From contig CAKKQL010000186.1 in NCBI GenBank assembly GCA_919902095.1, forward strand, positions 1 to 6,465: 6,465 nt of DNA, read 5' to 3'. The notes below the pieces were generated by a model. The model was not told the origin of the DNA. It did not search any database and saw only the letters and a list, made by a program, of their open reading frames with translations. Within the stretch, counting starts at the first letter, position 1. Every line of letters starts with the position of its first letter. Source of the DNA: Acidiferrobacterales bacterium (GTDB lineage: Bacteria; Pseudomonadota; Gammaproteobacteria; Acidiferrobacterales; Sulfurifustaceae). Position numbers and translations under genes: made by a program. Positions 4,949 to 6,465 of this stretch are shown here, one piece after another.

Positions 4949-5600
4949 ACGCATGCCGGTGTTTTGTCTGCTGATGCTGCTGATGCTGCTGGGGCCGATG
5001 GCGGCGCTGGCGGCGGCCGGGGAAAACACCCCGCGGCGCTGGGAACAGCTGAGCACGGAAGAACAACGCACCCTCAAACCGATGAAGGAGCGCTGGGACA
5101 ATCTCCCGCCCGAACGCCGGCAGCACCTGCTCCAGGGCGTGCAACGCTGGAACCGGATGTCGCCCGAGGAGCGCGGCCAGGCGCGTGGCCGCTTCGAGAA
5201 ATGGCAGCAGATGACGCCGGAGGAACGCGGTCACGTGCGCGAACGCTTCGAGCGCTTCAAGAAGCTGCCGCCCGCGGAGCAGGCGCGGCTGCGGCAGGCG
5301 CAGGAACGCTTCCGGACCATGCCGCCGGAGAAACGCCGCGAACTGCACGAACGCTGGAAGAACATGCCGCCGGAGGAACGTGCGCGCGAGCGTGAACGTC
5401 TCGAACGCCCGCGCAACCAGCAACCGGGCGAGCGCGAGGCGCTGCGGGAACGGTTGAAGAACATGAGCCCGGAGGAGCGACAGAAATTCCACGAGGGCCT
5501 GCGCCAGCGGCAGAACCCGCCGACCGGCGAGGGACGGCCCGGCGCGCGTCCGCCGAACGGGCCCGCGGGTGGGCGCCCGCATTCCGGGCCGGGACGCTAG
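4941..5600 (+). CDS. DUF3106 periplasmic repeat protein
   Basis: This 219-residue protein has a signal peptide (about 1-26, ending ALAAA) followed by highly charged helical repeats typical of DUF3106: an aromatic residue, then a turn such as NMSPEER and a Glu/Arg-rich helix. Repeat-opening residues fall at 34, 52, 70, 88, 106 and 124 (18 apart), then 139, 157 and 172 (spacings 15, 18, 15). The last 30 residues are a Gly/Pro/Arg-rich, probably disordered tail. The start is GTG with AAAGGAG 7 nt upstream, overlapping the preceding gene by 8 nt; the in-frame ATG four codons on is less well placed. Helical, charged periplasmic proteins beside ECF sigma genes recall CpxP/Spy- or CnrX-type sensors or chaperones, but there is no visible LTXXQ motif and the function is unknown. 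Confidence 0.9.
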   Translation: MNKRMPVFCLLMLLMLLGPMAALAAAGENTPRRWEQLSTEEQRTLKPMKERWDNLPPERRQHLLQGVQRWNRMSPEERGQARGRFEKWQQMTPEERGHVRERFERFKKLPPAEQARLRQAQERFRTMPPEKRRELHERWKNMPPEERARERERLERPRNQQPGEREALRERLKNMSPEERQKFHEGLRQRQNPPTGEGRPGARPPNGPAGGRPHSGPGR

Positions 5601-5603
5601 CTA

Positions 5604-5728
5604 AATGCGGAATGGCGAATGCGGCCGCTCCCGCGTATCCCTGCGCCCGCGGCATTCGTGCGTCCTGCACAGCAGAGTGCGGAATAAATAAAACACCTTA
5701 AAAAATTCCGCACTCCGAATTCCAATGC
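5604..5728 (+). repeat. Structured interspersed repeat, copy B
   Basis: The element begins 3 nt after the DUF3106 stop codon, in the gene's sense orientation. Order: three 7-mers (AATGCGG, AATGGCG, AATGCGG at 5604-5624); the GCCGC/GCGGC clamp (5624-5628 and 5649-5653) around the hairpin GCGTA-TCCC-TGCGC (5633-5646); the hairpin GTGCG-TCC-TGCAC (5658-5670); and a terminal hairpin with perfect 11-bp arms GAGTGCGGAAT / ATTCCGCACTC (5675-5685 and 5705-5715, 19-nt A/T-rich loop). It is homologous to copy A (57 of 69 aligned positions over 5618-5685). It fills most of the gap between convergent genes. Confidence 0.85.
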
Positions 5729-5741
5729 GCCGGAACGGCGC
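5727..5741. terminator. Short GC hairpin between convergent genes, possible terminator
   Basis: GCGCCG-GAA-CGGCGC is a perfect 6-bp stem with a 3-nt loop. On the plus strand it is followed by CCTATCTTTTAT, a weak U-tract that would end the sigma operon inside the 3' end of the pyrophosphohydrolase gene. On the minus strand it follows that gene's stop by one base, but a T-run appears only after a further 22 nt. Termination in either direction is plausible, not proven. Confidence 0.45.
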
Positions 5742-5742
5742 C

Positions 5743-6081
5743 CTATCTTTTATCGGCTTTGCCCCGGACTTCGTCGGCGGGATATTTCTGCTCGTTGAGC
5801 GCGATTTTGCGGGCCGCGGCGTCAAGCAGGTCCATCCCGAGCAGATCGGACAGACGAACGAGGTAAATAAACACGTCGGCGATTTCCTGCTCCACCGCGG
5901 CGAAGGTCTTCGGGTCGAGGCGCCGGCTCTGCGGCTCGGTCAGCCACTGGAAGTGCTCGACCAGTTCGGCCGCCTCGACGATGAGCGCCATTGACAGGTT
6001 CTTGGGCGAGTGAAACTGCTCCCAGTCGCGCGCCCGCGCGAAGGCGCGCAGGCGCTCCTGCAGTTGCTGTAATTCGTTCAT
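5743..6081 (-). CDS. MazG-like nucleotide pyrophosphohydrolase (RS21-C6/dCTPase type)
   Basis: This 112-residue all-alpha NTP pyrophosphohydrolase hydrolyses a (deoxy)nucleoside triphosphate to the monophosphate and pyrophosphate. The metal-binding ExxE is Glu36/Glu39 within LIVEAAELVEHFQW, and the second-helix ExxD is Glu66/Asp69 within EQEIADVFIYL. The preceding RDWEQFHSPKNLSMAL block matches the single-domain house-cleaning family that includes human DCTPP1. The likely substrate is dCTP or a modified dCTP; this is inferred from family. ATG 6081 was chosen because GAGGCGGAG lies just upstream and an extension to 6201 would overlap the GGDEF gene. It starts 13 nt after the GGDEF stop, so the two form an operon. 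The C-terminus (ADEVRGKADKR) is complete. Confidence 0.93.
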   Translation of the reverse strand: MNELQQLQERLRAFARARDWEQFHSPKNLSMALIVEAAELVEHFQWLTEPQSRRLDPKTFAAVEQEIADVFIYLVRLSDLLGMDLLDAAARKIALNEQKYPADEVRGKADKR

Positions 6082-6094
6082 GTCTCCGCCTCGC

Positions 6095-6465
6095 TCATGC
6101 CGGCAGCGCCTCGCCGACGCGCAGGATACCGCCTTGGCCGCGTTGCTGCTTGCTCTGGTACATCGCCTGGTCCACGCGCTCGAGCACGCTCTTGAGATCA
6201 CGGCCGTGCTGCGGCGCCTGGCCGAGACCGATCGACAGGCTCAGATCCATCTGCTGTTGATCGGTCCAGCGGCCGAGCGCCTGCTGCAGGCGTTGCGCCA
6301 CGGTGGTACCGCCGGCGAGCGGGGTATCGGGCAGAATCAGAATGAATTCGTCGCCGCCGAAACGCCCCACGACATCGGTGCCACGCACCGAGCTGTGCAG
6401 CACGCGCGCGATCTCGGCGAGCACGCGGTCGCCGATGTGGTGCCCGTGGGTATCGTTGACGCGCT
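6095..6465 (-). CDS. GGDEF-domain protein, C-terminal part (diguanylate cyclase)
   Basis: Only the last 122 residues are in the window; the 5' end lies beyond 6465. Visible motifs are RVNDTHGHHIGDRVL (substrate-binding helix), the inhibitory I-site RxxD (RGTD) five residues before the intact active-site loop RFGGDEF, LSIGLGQ, and the closing DQAMYQSKQQRGQGG. An intact GGDEF and I-site imply an active, product-inhibited enzyme making cyclic di-GMP from two GTP. Any sensory domain would be encoded in the missing N-terminal part. The GGDEF domain is at the very C-terminus, so no EAL domain follows it. Confidence 0.95.
   Translation of the reverse strand, partial: RVNDTHGHHIGDRVLAEIARVLHSSVRGTDVVGRFGGDEFILILPDTPLAGGTTVAQRLQQALGRWTDQQQMDLSLSIGLGQAPQHGRDLKSVLERVDQAMYQSKQQRGQGGILRVGEALPA

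Noticed and set aside
3009..5728. CRISPR array or classical REP/RAYT element
   Set aside because: The copies are far apart, differ in orientation and have no regular spacers; no GTAG-type REP head or RAYT transposase is visible.

Overview
The window looks like chromosomal DNA of a high-GC gammaproteobacterium. The evidence is the lptM (yifL/lppL)-lysA pair, a sigma factor / small membrane protein / DUF3106 cassette, and strong G/C preference at third codon positions. The closest group may be Chromatiales/Acidiferrobacterales-like or Xanthomonadales-like, but that is inference and no marker here settles it. There is no rRNA, tRNA, CRISPR array, transposase or phage gene.

Layout. 1-128: an A/T-rich inverted repeat that probably terminates lysA. 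129-1535 (minus): lptM then lysA, an outer-membrane biogenesis lipoprotein followed by the last enzyme of lysine synthesis. 1657-2748 (minus): a saccharopine-dehydrogenase-like NAD(P) oxidoreductase. 3140-3418 (minus): a small coiled-coil lipoprotein with a good sigma-70 promoter and a perfect palindrome next to its ribosome binding site. 3419-3814: a long, GC-palindrome-rich divergent region. 3815-5600 (plus): a tightly coupled four-gene operon encoding an ECF-like sigma factor (probable CTG start), a single-span membrane protein, a small secreted protein and a DUF3106 periplasmic repeat protein. It has the layout of an envelope-sensing sigma/anti-sigma system whose function is not established. 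5743-6465 (minus): a MazG-like nucleotide pyrophosphohydrolase preceded by a GGDEF (diguanylate cyclase) gene that runs off the window edge.

The most notable non-coding signal is a family of structured interspersed repeats with three recognisable copies: A at 3009-3136, minus; B at 5604-5728, plus; C, partial, at 1551-1598, minus. Each lies 3' of a gene in that gene's sense orientation. All share two small hairpins inside or beside a GCCGC/GCGGC clamp, and paired base changes between copies keep the stems intact. A and B also end in a hairpin built from AATGCGG-like 7-mers. The lysA terminator at 47-123 uses the same plan (three tandem short units per arm, 21-nt loop) with an unrelated unit, ACAGGATTW.
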